DNA of 64,000 bases. Origin: Bactrocera neohumeralis. Taxonomy: Eukaryota; Arthropoda; Insecta; Diptera; Tephritidae. The position numbers and the translations under genes are program-made. Below are positions 1 through 12,290 of the stretch, in pieces; the stretch's first letter is position 1, and every line of letters starts with the position of its first letter. The stretch spans positions 14,734,368-14,798,367 of the forward strand of contig NC_065919.1 of the NCBI RefSeq assembly GCF_024586455.1. The letters run 5' to 3'. Below the pieces are notes generated by a model. That model had not been told where the DNA came from and searched no databases. It saw nothing but the letters and a program-made list of their open reading frames with translations.

Positions 1-3000
1 CTTTTAAAAATTTGGTGAAGAACGAAATTTTTCTTACGGCGAACCCTGTACAGGTTTCCTGGCAACTTGTGGCTTTTTTCGACGTTCTAAATGACGATTT
101 CCCAAGTACTTGTCCAAGCTGATGGATGTATAGCTGAGTGAGTCTCAGGCAGATTTGCGATGGTTTTTATGCAAGGATTGGATTATAAAAAGAGAGGCAA
201 TATTACGATTCTTTCGGCGGTATTTGTCATGACATGTAAAGAAAAACAGAACAAAACAAAAGAAGAGTGAAATGCATGTAAAATTGTAGAATTTTGAAGT
301 GAAATATCTCGAAAACTATGCGTCTGAGGACGGTATATGTGTATATATTTTTTAATCCTGAGGACCTCCTCTATCCATCGGTACCATCAAATCGTGGCGC
401 CGCAAGAATCGTAATCGTGCCAAAAGAGAACGTAACTTCATTTTAAAACAATTATTTTTCACATTCGAAGATATGACAGTTGAAACGCATTATTTTTAGA
501 CTAGCCATCGTTTGGACGCCAGAAATAAACATTTTACTTACTTGAATAGGTTACGAACTCAGGCCAAAGTTTACTTCAATTCTTTTGAGTTCCAAGGGCA
601 TACACTTAAATCGACAATGGGTAGAAAAGGAAAAAAAACTGCGAAAGAGGAATACAATTAATGCTCTCCATTTGTCTCACTTAAAGCCACCATTTGCTGG
701 CTGCGCTGTCGACAAATGCTTGAACTGCCAAGTGCAAGCGAAAATGCGAACCCTGACCGCAACGACTTCCTCTTTGCTGGTGGCATCAATCTTATTCTTA
801 TAACTCTATTGCCGCTATTTATTATCTACTTGTTTGCTCGTTGGCTTTTAATGTATCTTTTACTTGCGTTGGCACAGCTTTCAAGCCTGCAATCTGACCA
901 ATTTATGCGCTCTTGTCAGCTGTCGCCGGTTTCTCGCTCCACGGCATTGAGTTGGTGGTCGTAGCTCTTTTATTTCTGCGCTGCAATTCGAAATTTGTCT
1001 TGTGGCTGCGATCTTATGGCACTTGGCATATGACAAGCGCTATAACAAGGCCTGCGGGTCAAGTCGAGTCAGGCTCAGCTGTGGCGAGCTGCAGCGTCGT
1101 TATGAAGAGTGCACATATTTGTTTCACTGCACACTTTTTGTTGTATGTATGTCTGTTTGTATGTTTTAAAAATTTATTATTTTCCATTTTTCCTTTTTGT
1201 TCTTATTTTTTTTTTTTAACAACTTTCGCTGTTCGTACCACAAATTGTTGCACGTGCAGTTGACACATGGCAAGAAATATCGCTTGTGCTTCAAAATTCT
1301 CTTGCGCTCACACTCTTTCACATACATACATACATACTTGCATATATGTATATAGTGTTGCGCGTGTTTGGCTCTTTTGTGTGGGCGTATGCGTATCACA
1401 TGTTCCCGAAAATTTAGGTTTACACTTGTATAACGCCTACCATCTTTGCTGCGGCAACTGGCTTTCACATTTCTTAAGTTGTTTTCACGATTTTGAAATA
1501 TCGTATTTTTTCTCCAGCTGTCAAGCGATTACAACTCTCTCTTTTTGTAGGCGATGATATTTGTGTGGAATTGTGTGGCTTCTTAGTGTGTGGTGTCATC
1601 TTTCAAGTGGCTGTATAAATGATTGCAATCACTTTGTCACAATAGAAAGTACGTTTTAGCGAAATTATTTCCTTATTTTGATTTATTTCACTATTCTCTG
1701 CGTATTAAATATGTGTTTCAGTAAAATATTTGTACTCCAATTTTATATGTAGAAATTTGTGATATGAGGAATTTTTTGGATTAGTTTAATATAAATCGAT
1801 TTCACTAACTTTTTTCTCGGATGACAACAATGCCAGGCTTACACGCTATAAGAAATACTTCTGTTGTATTTTAAGATACACTGAGGTACCAACTAGAAGA
1901 TTTGGTGTTCAATCTTCTAGCTGTATTCGCCAAAATATTTTTGAAATAAACCTTTAACATCTATATCAAACATTAAGCTCTTTATATGAGCGCTGAGAGC
2001 AAATGTCGCATGTTGGACCACTCGAACATTTTTAGCAAAGTTCGCAAAATATCGAAAGGTGCACTAAATCTATGCGTCATTGAGTATTCTAAAGAGAATT
2101 GGATGTGTTTTCCAAAAATAACTGTGATCTGAATTCTTCTCAATTCTCTCTTATAAAGTTCTTACTTTGATTATCAAGCCAGTGCTGGACCCTTATGAGC
2201 ACATCTGGTGGGAGATTTTGAAAAAAAAATAATAATTTGTTTTTTTTTTTTAATATATCAGTTTATAGCATTAAAATTAACATACCAAAATTTCAAAACG
2301 ATATCTCAAATAGTTTTTGAGTTACAACCATTTAAATGATAACTGAAGAGTTCAAGCAGCGCCATCGTTTATGTTTAAAGACGAATAAACCGATCATCAT
2401 TAAATTTAGTTCTGCCTATTTTGTATACATATACTATATATAGTACACTGACCTATTGGTTTTCTGATCTGATCAAAAATCGATTTTCGGCAGGCCAAAA
2501 ACGACCAAAAATTCCTCTATTTTTTTAAACGCCGCCATTTTGTCAAGTTTTGATTTTTCTTATCGTAGGTTATTGTAGGAAAATTTAGTTAACGATATTT
2601 TTTCTTTCTAAGTTTCATCAATGGAGAAGACCTGAAACACTGCAGCAGTGAAGGGCCTTTTTTTAACGACATCGGAGATCTCGAATAACTCAAAAATAAT
2701 TTATGTTTTTTCAAACATTTCAATGTGTATTCTTGAAATATGTATACCTATAACCTGAAAACGGTGAGCCCCTTAAAAGTATAAGAAACGATCATACAAG
2801 TATATGAGAAAGTTGTTTCAGACAGAAAATGGTTGCCGAGAGTCATGCAGCGTTTGTGGCGTTATAAAGCGAGTAAGTCCTACTAATAACGGATAACGAA
2901 TAGTGGGTAAATATATATATCTTCTAGGGTTCCGGTGAGTGAAGTATGTATGACTGAAAAGACGTATCTTCTCGGAATAGTGTCCTATAGGCTAAAATGT

Positions 3001-3079
3001 GCTCGAAATTTATTAATATTGAGTACTCAAAAAAGTTTTTTCGTATTTTTAATCAAACTTTAACTAATTTTTTTTAATA
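1..3079. other. AT-rich noncoding DNA, no gene recognised
   Basis: No recognisable protein, RNA or intact element was found. Short open frames near 585-1260 have no domain signature and low-complexity hydrophobic composition. A (CATA)n-like tract lies near 1321-1350. TATAAAT near 1615 has no well-placed initiator. The stretch 2450-2780 (aaaaatcgatttt, cgccattttg, repeated poly-T runs) has the look of an old non-autonomous repeat, but I could not define its ends. Confidence 0.5.
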
Positions 3080-4125
3080 TTATATATGAACTTTAATGAA
3101 CCAAATATGTACCATTTTGGTCAACCACTTTTTGCCATTTTTCCGCTAGAGACATTATTCCATCAGTGTAAAACTTTTCTGGTTTCTCGGCGAAAAACTG
3201 CGATAAGTAATTTTCACAGGCTTTTTTTGAAGCCAACTTTACTCCATTATGGGAGTTCTGCATTGACTGAATCAAATGGTAGTCCGATGGTGTAAGGTCA
3301 GGGCTATATGCTGGATGAATCAGTACTTCCCTGCCGAATTCTCCCAGTTTTTGACGAGTCATCAAAGATGTGTGTGATGTAGCGTTGTCCTGATGGAAGA
3401 TTAAGCCCTTTCTGTTGATTATTTCTAGCCATTTTTTTCGATTGCTTGCTTCAATCGCATCAGTTGTTGACAGAAAAATGTAGAATCAATCGTTTGACCA
3501 GACTGGAGCAGCTCATAGTGGATGACTCCTTTTCAATCCACCAAATACTCAACATAACCTTTCGAGGCGTCAATATTGCCATTGCGAACATTTGTTGGGC
3601 TTTACCACGCTTGGACCAAGATTTTTTTGCACATTATTTTAGTATTTGATCCACTTTTCGTCGTTTCAGCAAAAAATCGCAGATGTTAATTCGGTCCATC
3701 AAATTTTTCACAGACAATTCATGTGTTAACCAAACATCGTGCTTCTTTTTGTAGCCAGCCTTTTTGAAATGGTTCAAAACCGTTTGATCATGAACGTTAA
3801 GTTCCTTAGTGATGTCATGGCTGCTAATGTGACGATCCTGGTCAATATTTTAAATAAATTCATCGAATTTTTCAACGATAGGTAGGATGTCGACCAGTGC
3901 GAGGTTCATCTTGCACATCGAAATTTCCAGAACAGAAGCGAGCGAACCATTGTTGTGCTACACGAACTGATACAGCATCGTCTCCGTAAACTTCACAAAT
4001 TTCATTGGTGGCTTGCGTGGCATTCTTCCCTTTTTTCTTTAGACTTTTTCGACTAGCCAATATATGCCTCGGCCGTAAGCTCGTTGGTATTAAATACCAG
4101 TTTTAGAAGAGAATCTATACTTATT
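3080..4125 (-). mobile_element. Degenerate mariner (DD34D) transposon
   Basis: Relic of a mariner transposase, the enzyme that cuts and pastes its own element at TA sites. On the minus strand, 4060-3872 encodes the N-terminal helix-turn-helix part (ATNEICEVYGDDAVS, QQWFARFCSGNFDV, TGRHP). The stretch 3407-3093 encodes the catalytic C-terminus with HQDNA, then SPDLTPSDYH; exactly 34 residues separate the two Asp, the mariner signature. The middle (about 3640-3440, HYELLQSGQTIDSTFF) lies in another frame and has a stop before the catalytic block. Frameshifts and stops make it inactive. I saw no clean terminal inverted repeats. The sequence style is mellifera/capitata-like, which is a guess. Confidence 0.88.
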
Positions 4126-5324
4126 GTAAAAATCCAAGTTGGTTTGGTTTTTCAGTATTTACGCTATACGTATTTAAGCTGCTAATTGACTAATTAACAC
4201 AAATTTAAAATGCAGCTTGTATAATTAATATTTTAATTGATATCAATTTTAAATTTTATCTGTATAAATTTTTGCTTTTTCAATATAGAGGAAATTACTG
4301 CGGAATCTTCTCACACGTTTTTGGGGTTAAAGCATTATTGTCACTAACCAATAAACAGAAGCGAATGTTGTTAATACTATGCATATTTAAAATATATGTA
4401 TGTGTATGTGTCTGGGCTTAAACCAGCAGCCGCGAAATATTCAGCATTACTTTGGCATATTTTCACCTTCCCATTAATGAAATTACTTATTGGTATTTAT
4501 GCACTTGCTGCGCTGCATTACTTTGCCGTGCTAATTTAATGGAATGCTCGATGGAATTTGTGTTTATTGTATACGTAATTCCGGAAGTGATTGACAAACA
4601 ATTACTCGAAATCATATGTTATAGGGAGTTGCTATAAAATTTATTATTCGGTCGATATTAAACACTAGAAAGCGTTAGCGTCACCTATCGAAAATCGCTG
4701 TCAGATATATTATCCAATATATAACCGTTTTATAACCAAAACTCAATTTTTTTTCAATATGAATGTATGATAACCAATATATAACGTTTTCTAACCATAT
4801 CTCAAATTTTGTTTCAATGTTAGTGATTTTTTTTATATCGTTTTTCCTTCGCCTGTAAACTTATCAAAAGTGATGTTTATAAGCCAAGCCGAATTACTCA
4901 GGCTAGGTAAAGCTTCAAAACGAATCGGAAGTTATAGACGCATGTTTGGACTCTTCAGTCACATCCTGACTATGCTTTCGGGCGAACACTCACTAGTGAA
5001 GGATAATACTAATTATATTATAGCTCAGACTAGCACAAATTTGATTATTTTTCTCTTGATTGTAAATTAAAATATGTTTGAGTGCAATAACGGGTTATTT
5101 CAGGGATAAAACGTACATAACGTTTCTTCCAAATAAATTTGAGAACAATTAATGAAATTACCTATACTTTAGCTTTATTAGTTTCCCAAAGTTTAAGGCA
5201 TATATGCACCGTATTCTTTGAAAATCATTTCGTCGGTTCAATTTTCTACCACACCAAGTCCTATCTTATCCTGCCAGCAATGCGTCGAGTATAGGCCTCC
5301 AATTGATCAGTCATTTTAGAATAT
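4126..5324. other. AT-rich noncoding DNA
   Basis: Nothing gene-like is seen here. A (TATG)n/(TG)n tract lies near 4394-4412. A 60-bp imperfect tandem duplication at 4713-4830 is listed separately. The open frame at 4870-5070 has no recognisable domain. Confidence 0.5.
4713..4830. repeat. Two-copy imperfect tandem repeat, 60-bp unit
   Basis: The string CCAATATATAAC begins at 4713 and again at 4773, and the following bases (..gtttt.taacca..tctcaa.ttt..tttcaat) align across the two units with several mismatches. This is an old local duplication in AT-rich DNA with no known role. Confidence 0.6.
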
Positions 5325-5435
5325 ATTCGTAGAACTTCTTCCTCTTCTTTATAGGCGTAGATAACGCTTACGCGATTATAGCCAAGTTTAGAACAGCACG
5401 CTGTTTTCTTCTTTTCATTGGGGTTTCATTTACGT
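5325..5435 (-). mobile_element. 3' end of an RT-type LINE, fragment
   Basis: The sequence on the minus strand matches the 3' terminus of the LINE copies at 24.8 and 41.9 kb. It carries the C-terminal codons (roughly AVLNLAIIA-stop-ALSTPIKK), ending in a run of AAG/AAAG. Only about 100 bp survive, so this is either an extremely 5'-truncated insertion or a remnant. It directly adjoins an RNase H-type LINE fragment on the same strand. Confidence 0.65.
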
Positions 5436-5458
5436 AGAACACCCTCACAAAATGTTAT

Positions 5459-6395
5459 CTAATGAAGTAACCTCCCTTGACCTAGGTGGCTAATTGATAT
5501 TTTTTTTGATTTGCTTCGGCCACTAAAAGTTCGAAACAATAAAGCGACGTGCACTATGGCTTCTCGTATAGCATTTTTAAATGCAGAATCTTGGTTCTGG
5601 AAAAGTGGTCTTGGTCTTGAGTTTACAAAAAATTTATTAAGGCGGCTAATATCCAGTCCAAGCACTTCGCTAGGTTCGCCAACGATGTGTCTACTGAGAT
5701 ATTTCAATCTCAGTATGGCAAAAGACGGCAATAGAGAAGAAAATTACAACATGATTCTACCTCGTCTTCCTCCATACAGCTTTGGCAAGGGTGTGCGATA
5801 GAATATTTAGCTACAAACAAGAACTTTTTACGGTTCACTCTAAGCTAAAAGGATCCCGCAGTTCCACAAGTTCTGGTTGTTGACCAGCGCTTACTGAGCT
5901 CACTGGAGCTGAAACGGTCCAACGCCAAAGCGCTAGAAGACATCGGAAAACCGACTTGCTTCCAATCGGATGCAATTGGGGAATGGATGTGCTCCCTAGC
6001 AAGCTTATCGGTTTTACACTTTTCGGGCGCACAAGTCTAATGTGGAAGAAGCTTGCAGCTTCTGCTAATGAGGTCATATGCTCCTTGACTACTTTTGAGC
6101 ACACAGCCAACGAGCTCAAAGGCAGTATAACCTCGCTACTACCGGAATGAATGTACATCCCTCTGAAGGAAGCTGCACAATACATCTACTGCCACCTTGA
6201 AAGACGCTACAGTGGTCTGATAGTTTGCAAGTAGAGTTGATGGAGTGCTCCCGACAGAAGACTGCAACTCCTACTCTCACTCAATCCCACTCATAACTTC
6301 GATCCATCGATCCATCTGTGAAAAAGCTCACTGCACTCCTTCTCCATCACGCAAGTCCCTCGCAGCTGCGTAAGCTGAGAAGGAACCGCCAGGAG
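5459..6395 (-). mobile_element. RNase H-type LINE, degenerate 3' part
   Basis: The minus strand encodes remnants of a LINE RNase H domain and C-terminal tail. Near 6330-6200 is FFTDGS (first RNase H Asp) followed later by FCREHSINSTCKLSDHCSVFQ, a block shared by R1/LOA-like LINE RNase H domains. At 6130-5960 is a helix-rich RNase H continuation (LAVCSKVVKEHMTSLAEA). At 5731-5460 comes a C-terminal piece (RLKYLSRHIVGEPSEVLGLD, then NKFFVNSR), as in the end of such ORF2 proteins. Stops and frameshifts are frequent and the Cys/His motif is not readable. Clade assignment is inference. Confidence 0.6.
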
Positions 6396-7525
6396 AAGTA
6401 TAACTTCGCAAAATATTAAAGAAATTTAAGTTTAAAATTAAACGTAAAAGGTGTGCATCGCATCTCGAAGAGAAAATTAAGACTATTCGAGTGCAAAATT
6501 GTATGACACTAGCGCAATGAGCGGGCGCACTACCAGCTTATTTCACTTAAAAGACTGAATCACAAATAGAAATATTTAAAAGACGAAAACGGAGAATGCG
6601 AGAGTATTGTATACAAAGCTTAATATTTTATGAGAAAAAACGTACGCACAATATAAAAGAAGAACCAATAAAAGCGGAAGAAAAACGAATTGATGAAATA
6701 AATATTTACGAACCAACGAAGAGTGCAGAGAAATAAAAAGGGAATTAAATTAAATTGCAAAATCACGATGCTCATACTTTTGTAGGTATGTATGTATATC
6801 TGTATGTATGCATGGAGAATGTAAAAATCACAACGATGTGGCAGCATCAGCGCTTAATGAAAGTAAATAAACGCGCGGGAATTGGGAACAATTACAAGAG
6901 CACCCTTCTCAGTTACACACGTCCGCCTGCATCACGCCCAGCTTAATGAGACTGTTGCAAAATTGAACGAATAGCGGAGAGAAAAAATAAAAATTACAAC
7001 AACTTTCATACATATTTTCGCTGCGAACGAAGAAAGCTGTAAGAAAATTAAGCTAAACAAAGGGCGTACATGTGAGACACTGAAACACACACTTCGTGAG
7101 GACATGTACGAGCTTGGGAGTCTGCGAGTACCTGCAAGATCAAGTGTGTTGTTAAAAGCCTTGCTGATACTATAGCAAGTCGAGTTAAAGCGGAGGTAAG
7201 TGGTACGAGTACGAGTATGTTAATTGAAGTGTTGCAGGGGTACTAGGAAGAAGTTGAAAACAAAAACAAAGAAAAAAGTTGCGAACAACACTACTAATTG
7301 CCGGCACAAAGAGCGGAGTTGTGCGTGTGTTGATTTGTAGCTCGTTAAGCTTGTGCAGCGAAGACAGAGCTAACGTTATCTGTTTACACCCTCCAGTGGA
7401 TATGAAATGTGGTTTATTATAGCGGAAGCCATTGCTGATGATAACACTAACTCGAGTCTATGGTTTGGTGCTATAAGTAATTGTATGGTAAAGAGCTATA
7501 GTTAGAGTGTTTTAGAAACTGGAAG
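6396..7525. other. Noncoding, A-rich and TG-repeat DNA
   Basis: No gene or element is recognised. A TATG/TGTATG tract lies at about 6784-6815. The purine-rich stretches (aagaagaaccaataaaagcggaag) resemble untranslated or intronic insect DNA. Confidence 0.45.
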
Positions 7526-8301
7526 TAGAGATTGAAGTGCGAAAACAGTCGTGCTTCGTTCTTTGGACTCTTGAAAAGTTCCAAGAAGATCCGTCGTTTT
7601 CGAGCCAAATTTTGTTCAGCGATGAGGCCCATTTCTGGCACAATGGGTATGTAAAATAGCAAAATTGCCGCATTTGGTACGAAGACCAAGTTGAAGAGAT
7701 TCAAGAGTTGCCATTTCATACAGAAAAAAACAACGATTTAGTGTGGTTTGTGGGCCGGTGGAGTCATCGATCCATATTTCTTCAAAAATGATGCCGGTGA
7801 GAATGTAACCGTCGCGCCATGATAACAATTTGTTGCCGGAAATTGAAACTCGTGATCTCGGCGACATTTGGTTTTAGCAAGCCGGCGCCACTTCCCACAC
7901 ATCGCATTAATCAATGGATTTATTGAGAGAACACTTTGGTGAGCAGATAATTTCACATTTTGGGCCGATGGATTGTCCACCAAGATCGTGTGATATTACA
8001 CCGTTAGAACTTTTGCTGTGGCGATATGTAACATATAAAGTCTATGTGGACTATCCCGTTTCGATTCGCGCCTTGGCGCAAAACATTACGCGTGTTATTC
8101 GCCAGTTATCAGTCGAAATGCTAGTTCAAGTCATCGAAGATGGACCTTATGACATGTAGACACAGCCAACATCTGAAAGAGATAATCTTCAGGACACAAA
8201 TGCCAAAGAATCTTCTTTCGAATGATAATAAACATTCCCCATTCAATTTTAAGTTTCTGTGTATTTTTTTTAAGTAGGGATCCTCGAAATGGACCACCCT
8301 T
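7526..8301 (+). mobile_element. 5'-truncated rosa-like (DD41D) Tc1/mariner copy
   Basis: Encodes the catalytic part of a Tc1/mariner-superfamily transposase. FALWTLEKFQEDPSFSSQ is followed by ILFSDEAHFWHNGYV with the first catalytic Asp, then stops and frameshifts. The second block near 7880 reads QAGATSHT, where family copies have QQDGATSHT, so the second Asp is lost. The block at 7925-8030 gives SCDITPLELLLWRYV. The spacing from the second to the third acidic position is 41 residues, and this copy has Glu in the third position. The 3' end (GGACCACCCTT then TA, 8291-8303) matches the inverted ends of the copies at 12965-14096 and 60285-60838. The N-terminal third and the left end are missing. 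Confidence 0.8.
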
Positions 8302-8303
8302 TA

Positions 8304-9761
8304 CATGATCTAAGAAAAGGGTCTTTCACTGCTACACTGTTTCCGACCTTCTCCGAGGATGAAACCTAAAAAAAAAATTCTCTACCAGACGATTTTGTTT
8401 GTACAATGGCACACGGTCGAATATTTTCGACGACGTGGCAACGTTCCAACTTTCAATCGATTTCGCTACTGTGCCCGAACATGTTTTACATGAAAATTGT
8501 TTGCCTGTATGATGTAGAGGGTATCACACGCATTGCTGATTAACAATCATTGAATTTTTATTTTTTAATTCTCCTCTTCGCAAATTTTGTTTGCTTCTTT
8601 AATGTTTCTTTTTCTTTCTGGCAGCTAAGAATAAAAGGGAAAAAAGTGGTGATAATCGCATGGGCTATGTGGGGGACGGAGAGCAAAGTGCTTGTGTCGA
8701 GTTGGCAATGAGTCAAGTGTTTACGTGGAACGTGACTCATGCGACAACAGCGACAAATCACACACGCACACACACATACACAAATAAAAACACACCGGCT
8801 CTCCTCTTCATACGGAAGGGAGCGAAGAAAGAAGGAAATGACGCCAAATGCGAAATCAACACGCAATAAAACTGAAAAATAATTTAAAACTTTATTTAGC
8901 AAGAAAAACTGAAGCAAAAGCAAAAACAACCGCCGAACGCAGAAAATTAAGGAAAAGCCTCAGCAACCAGCAGCCAGCAACCTCTGACGAACGTCAACGT
9001 TAATTGGCGTTAAAGTCGAAAGCGACGTTGCAAAAGCAAAAACAAGAAAATTTACAAAAAACACAAGCCGCTAACTACAACAATAATAAACAACAATTAA
9101 CGCATAGCTAGGCGAAAATTTACAACAAAAAGCAACAACAACTACAAGTTTACAGGAAAAATAGCGCAAGTCAACAGCAATAAACAACAAGAACACGTCC
9201 GTAATTGTTGGCGGTGTTAAAACAAAAAGCGTTTATTAGTTGCACGCTGCTGATGCGACAACAACAACACACACACACATACATACATATAAATACATGT
9301 GCACATCTGTAGTTGTGACAAAAACAAACACGACTGAGAGCAACAGCATCATTTGGCAGTCAACAGCCATGTTGAGCTTGCAGTTTTTCGCGAAACGAAC
9401 TGAAAATTGCAACTACAACAAAAAACTTTAGCTGCGAACAAACATGGGCGAAAGAAAAATAATGAATGGTAATATCAACAAAAGCGAACAAAAACACACA
9501 CAAACAAACAAACAATGCAACGCGTGGGGGGCAAAACGGAAGGTAGAAAAAACGCATATATACAACAGCAACGGAAGGCTATATATACATATGTACATAC
9601 GTACAAGGTGAGAAAAAATGCATGCATACAACTAGGAACGAGTATACTGCTGCTATAGGCACGAATGCCGTGTCGTTGAAGCCACAAAGTCAGGTTTGCA
9701 AAAATTTGTAAATTTCTAAAAAAAATAAAGAAGAATTTCTGTATAGTATATTTGTGTGTGA
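8304..9761. other. Noncoding; CAA/AAC-rich 5'-UTR-like stretch
   Basis: The region 8880-9700 is strongly A- and C-rich with many CAACAA, AACAACA and CAAAAGCAAAAACAA runs plus CA and CATA tracts. This composition is common in dipteran 5' untranslated exons and their flanks. No start codon with a credible downstream protein was found on either strand, so this is not called as a gene. Confidence 0.4.
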
Positions 9762-10131
9762 CTTAGAGCGAGTTGATTTACAGTAAGCTAAAAAAATTAA
9801 AAAAATAGCGTACACAGGAAATGCTCCACAGCTCATTCTGAACAAGTTTGCTTAAGAAACTATGGGTCTTTAAACGGTTTGGAGCTAGCGATTTTTAAGG
9901 CGCAGTGTTTTAGAGATGATACAAATTTGTTAATCCGTTTTTAAGATATCCTCATGAAATTTAGTACGTAGTTCCATTGTTTATGCCACTGATCATGTGT
10001 TGGAATCGGCCAGATCGGACAACTATATCACATATCGCCCATACAACCGATTATTCATCCATAGTCTCTTAGGCAAAGTTGTTCAGAACGATTCGTAGAA
10101 CATTTCTCTTAGCATATCGACCCGCTCTAAT
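9762..10131. repeat. Long-TIR foldback element, copy 1
   Basis: A non-coding element of about 370 bp whose two ends are inverted copies of each other. The left end carries CTTAGAGCG..GTTGATTT and then CTGAACAAGTTTGCTTAAGA. The right end, reverse-complemented, carries CATTAGAGCGGGTCGAT and then CTGAACAACTTTGCCTAAGA. The same ends occur at 36279-36722, and one end alone at 31137-31262. The core (aatcggccagatcggacaactatatcacatatcgcccatac) resembles the DINE-1 core block. No coding capacity is visible and no clear target-site duplication was seen. Confidence 0.72.
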
Positions 10132-10179
10132 GTGCATACATATAATACATATGTTTTATGTATTTAAATTATATACATT

Positions 10180-11232
10180 TTTTATACTCTCGCAACAAAG
10201 TTGCTAAGGAGAGTATTATAGTTTTGTTCAAATAACGGTTGTTTGTAAGTCCTAAAACTAAAAGAGTCAGATATAGGGTTATATATACCAAAGTGATCAG
10301 GGTGACGAGTAGAGGTGAAATCCGGATGTCTGTCCATCCGTCCGTCCGTCTGTCCGTCCGTCCGTGCAAGCTGTAACTTGAGTAAAAATTGAGATATCAT
10401 GATGAAACTTAGTACACGTATTTCTTGGCTCCATAAGAAGGTTAAGTTCGAAGGTTAAAATCGGCATACTGCCACGTCCACAAAATGGCGAAAACCGAAA
10501 ACCCATAAAGTGTCATAACTAAGCCATTAATAAAGATATTAAAGTGAAATTTGGCACAAAGGATCGCATTAGGGAGGGGCATATTTGTACGTTTTTTTTG
10601 GAAAAGTGGGCGTGGCCCCGCCCTCTACTAAGTTTATTGTACATATCTCGGAAACTACTATAGCTATGTCAACCAAACTGTATAGAGTCGTTTCCTTCAG
10701 GCATTTCCATATACAGTTCAAAAATGGAAGAAATCGGATAATAACCACGCCCACCTCCCATACAAAGGTTATGTTGAAAATCACTAAAAGTGCGTTAACC
10801 GACTAACAAAAAACGTCAGAAACATTAAATTTAACGGAAGAAATGGCAGAAGGAAGCTGCATCCAGGCTTTTTTTAAAAATTGAAAATAGGCGTGGCGTC
10901 GCCCACTTATGGACCAAAAACCATATCTCAGGAGCTACTAGACCGATTTCAATGAAATTCGGTATATAATATTTTCTTAACACCCTGATGACATGTACGA
11001 AATATGGGTGAAATCGGTTCACAACCACCGCTATTTTGAATTCCATCTGATGCCTTCTCTGTATAATATATAGTACATTAGGAACCAAAGATGATAGCGG
11101 AATAAAACTTTACATAAATACGGTATTTGAAAAATATGTAAATGACTGATAATGAAATCTCGATTATCACTTTATCGTGCGAGAGTATAAAATGTTCGGT
11201 GACACCCGAACTTAGCCCTTCCTTACTTGTTT
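10180..11232 (+). mobile_element. DINE-1/helentron-like non-autonomous element
   Basis: Starts TATACTCTCGCAACAAAGTTGC..GGAGAGTATTATA and ends GCGAGAGTATAAAATGTTCG..CCTTCCTTACTTG, closely matching the organisation of Drosophila DINE-1/INE-1 (start TATACCCTTGCAGAGGGTATTATA; end ..AAGTTAGC..TTCTTG). DINE-1 elements are known as non-autonomous helentrons. An internal TCCG microsatellite follows the start, as in that family. The open frames inside (for example 10585-10806) also occur in the inverted copy at 28611-29423 and are not credible genes. No transposase is encoded. Confidence 0.8.
10331..10365. repeat. (TCCG)n microsatellite inside DINE-like element
   Basis: Imperfect tetranucleotide array TGTCCATCCGTCCGTCCG.. 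of about 35 bp. It marks the point where the related copy at 28611-29423 is broken off. Confidence 0.85.
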
Positions 11233-11504
11233 TAATATAATTTCAATAACGTAAAATTAAAATTGCATGATTTTTGACATCATAGCAAATGAAAGCAAAA
11301 AATATATTTAAAAAATATAATTATATTTTTAATTATTAAAAAGGTGAACACATTTAATTTCACACAAAAAAGCATATTTTTTTTAAATTTCGTGTTTATT
11401 GGCGAGCTAAACGTCATCTGCTTAAAAGCTGTTGTTAAATAAGTTTTTCATACAAGAAATTAATTTTTAATGGTCACTTTGTATGGTGACTGTATATGGG
11501 GTTT
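11233..11504. other. AT-rich spacer
   Basis: Very AT-rich sequence with no recognisable feature between the DINE-like element and the next transposon. The part near 11430-11500 (cttgtatggtgactgtatatggggtt) may be degraded DINE-like repeat. Confidence 0.4.
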
Positions 11505-12290
11505 TTCAATGGGGAGCTACAAAAGTAGGGACAGCAAAAGACGCCATATTTTTTCCACTATTTTGACATTTTACTTCATTAAGGTTTCTTTCATGGAAAG
11601 ATACACGATCCAATTTACTGCCGAAATTCGGAGTCTGTGACCTTAATTTCAAAAGCCCTACGTTTAATCAATAGTCGTCATAATCGTCCTGTTCCTGCGC
11701 CAGTAAGACAAAGAAGTGTCTGTAGTTTCAAAAATATTGCTGCCGCTAGCGCATCAATTGAGAAAGATCCAAATCAGTCTCCATTCGTCGTTCTCCAGCG
11801 TTTGGCAACTCTGTAACGTCGTTGTGGTAAATTTTGCGAAAAGATCTTGGCCTACATCCTTACAAGATCAAATTGACACAAGAAGTGAAGCCGCTTGAGC
11901 ACCAGAATCGCCGTATGTTCATGCATTGGTCTGAGCAACAATTTGAAAATGAACCGGATTTTCACAAAAAAAAAATCATCATCAGCGATGAGGCTCTTTT
12001 CTGGCTGAATGCCTTCGTTAATAAGCAAAATCTGTGTTATTGGTCAGGCAGTAATCCACACGTACTCCATTAGTCACCATTGCATCCCAAAAAAATTACA
12101 GTTTGGTGTGGTTTATGGGCTGACGGCGTTATTAGGATGTACTTCTTCCGCGATGATTAAGCCCGGCAGGTTACTGTGAATGGGAATCGCTACCGCTCAA
12201 TGATAACTAAATATTTTTAGCCCGAATTGGATGATATGGACTTGGACAATATGTGGTTCCAACAGGACGGCGCTATAATAGAAATGTTAG
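11505..12290 (+). mobile_element. 3'-truncated rosa-like Tc1/mariner, second subfamily
   Basis: A relic of a transposase related to, but distinct from, the 7.5 and 13.0 kb copies. A possible start MERYTIQFTAEI lies at 11593. Blocks in mixed frames include ASASIEKDPNQS, LGLHPYKIKLTQEVKPLEHQ, IISDEALFWLNAFVNKQN with the first Asp, ITVWCGLWADGV, and MWFQQDGA with the second Asp at about 12262. The sequence stops matching right after QQDGA, so the third acidic residue and the 3' end are gone. The left end CAATGGGGAGCTACAAAAGT at about 11508 may be its terminal repeat. Several stops make it inactive. Confidence 0.78.

Noticed and set aside
5835..6185. A 116-codon minus-strand frame as a host gene
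   Set aside because: Fits inside the RNase H-type LINE remnant, between its TDGS box and its C-terminal piece.
10169..10784. Several overlapping minus-strand frames
   Set aside because: They lie across the DINE-like element and its TCCG microsatellite; they are repeat artefacts.
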